The translations under genes and the position numbers were made by a program. Under the pieces are notes generated by a model, which ran no database searches, was not told the DNA's origin, and saw nothing but the letters and a program-made list of their open reading frames with translations. DNA of 61,104 nt from Bacteroidaceae bacterium (GTDB lineage Bacteria; Bacteroidota; Bacteroidia; Bacteroidales; Bacteroidaceae): contig JAFZFF010000104.1 in assembly GCA_017556045.1 (NCBI GenBank), positions 1-61,104 of the forward strand, given 5' to 3'. This document shows, piece after piece, positions 60,431 through 61,104 of the stretch; the stretch's first letter is position 1; every line of letters starts with the position of its first letter.

Positions 60431-61104
60431 CGTTTCGATAACCATCGACGTACTGGCTCATCATAGAGCTTCAAGCACAAGAATGCAAGGAGAATGCTTG
60501 CCAAGACAACCAGTAGTGCCACTCCGAGACAACCACCCAAGGTGTAAATCTGCTTATCGATAAGCCAAGCATAGAAGATGTACATGATGGGATAGTGTAC
60601 GATATATAACGGATAGGAGATATCGCCCAAGGTCTTACTCATCTTACCAGTAATACCCTTGCTATTGATACTTCCACAAGCTCCCAACCACACGATGAAT
60701 GGGAATATAAAGGCAATACAAACATACTCATATAGGCAGTTGAGGTTAATCTTTCCCTCAGAAGCAATATAAGGAACAGCAAAGAGTGCGATAAGTGCAA
60801 TACTACAAACCCCAAATGCCCCTTTCACCTTTTTGGGTTTGAAGGTGCGAGAAAGCCACATACCCAAGGTAAAGGGGAAGAGCATACGCACCAATCCGCC
60901 CCAGAAGTTCACCTCATCAATGGTCCACCCCACTCCAATCATGCCATATCCAGACACGTCAAACAGGAAGAACCATGCATGCACAAGACCTAACACCACC
61001 GTGAAGCCCGCAAGCAACTTGGTAGACAAACGACGAATAAAGAGCGCATACAGGATATTACCCACATACTCAAAGAAGAGCGACCATCCAGGACCATTGA
61101 GCGG
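60427..61104 (-). CDS. Acyltransferase family 3 membrane protein (C-terminal part)
   Basis: The frame is open to the right window edge, so only the last 225 codons are seen. It begins PLNGPGWSLFFEYVGNILYA, the usual motif in the middle of acyltransferase-3 proteins, and continues with several membrane helices, for example GDISYPLYIVHYPIMYIFYA. It would O-acylate a sugar or other surface molecule. The N-terminal part, with the conserved His, lies outside the window. Confidence 0.85.
   Translation of the reverse strand, partial: PLNGPGWSLFFEYVGNILYALFIRRLSTKLLAGFTVVLGLVHAWFFLFDVSGYGMIGVGWTIDEVNFWGGLVRMLFPFTLGMWLSRTFKPKKVKGAFGVCSIALIALFAVPYIASEGKINLNCLYEYVCIAFIFPFIVWLGACGSINSKGITGKMSKTLGDISYPLYIVHYPIMYIFYAWLIDKQIYTLGGCLGVALLVVLASILLAFLCLKLYDEPVRRWLSKR

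Overview
The window reads as part of a Bacteroidales chromosome, probably a gut commensal of the Bacteroidaceae/Prevotellaceae type. Many genes are preceded by the Bacteroidetes housekeeping promoter (-33 TTTG/TTG, about 20 nt, -7 TAnnTTTG) and lack Shine-Dalgarno sequences. Other markers are a fused SecDF, a Bacteroidetes-type SdhC start, three tandem OmpH/Skp genes behind bamA, TonB-type outer-membrane barrels, a GH97 glycosidase, and DUF families common in this order (DUF2795, DUF4294, DUF4861, DUF6078, DUF6089, DUF6242).

Layout. 1-8.9 kb: the start of sdhC, a large secreted repeat/Ig-like protein, a SpoU/TrmH methyltransferase, metK behind what looks like a SAM-II riboswitch, L-serine dehydratase and a PAP2 phosphatase. 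8.9-11.6 kb: an ECF sigma factor with a small membrane partner, a membrane protein with an ECF-type promoter, then about 0.9 kb without genes that holds an 87-bp inverted-repeat element and 21-22 nt tandem repeats. 11.6-20.8 kb: a minus-strand envelope cluster (DUF6242, DUF6089, uppS, bamA, three ompH, murI), with ribD upstream of it. 20.9-24.7 kb: GH97, a DUF2795-type small protein, a PduO-type cobalamin adenosyltransferase and a methyltransferase. 24.8-31.4 kb: a plus-strand operon of a TPR protein, an outer-membrane barrel, DUF4294 and DUF4861. 31.7-39.8 kb: secDF, topA-aroK, dtd-mazG-deoC.

39.9-45.1 kb: a second ECF sigma/membrane protein pair, then mnmG-apt-acetyltransferase bracketed by a 75-bp inverted repeat, with a parS-like palindrome directly after the mnmG stop codon. 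This arrangement hints that the replication-origin or centromere region may be near. 45.2-49.4 kb: a hydrolase, a YjbR protein, a TonB-type receptor with an ECF-type promoter, and a small barrel. 49.5-57.4 kb is the most accessory stretch. It holds a split three-gene HipB-HipS-HipT kinase module (minus strand) with three phased operator palindromes, a DUF975 protein, a lipoprotein/barrel pair, an ORF6N/DUF6078 pair, a second and conventional HipB-HipA module (plus strand), a NUDIX hydrolase, a gene remnant and a lipoprotein. 57.5-61.1 kb: ogt, a thioesterase, uvrC and a partial acyltransferase.

The points most worth checking are the metK leader riboswitch, the parS-like site and inverted repeats around mnmG, the ORF-less inverted-repeat element at 10.9-11.5 kb, recurring intergenic tandem repeats of 21-22 nt, the two unlike HipA modules 4 kb apart, and a shared ECF-type promoter that may link a membrane protein to a TonB-type receptor 38 kb away. 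No tRNA, rRNA, CRISPR array or insertion-sequence transposase was recognised. All calls come from reading the sequence and family knowledge; no database search was run.
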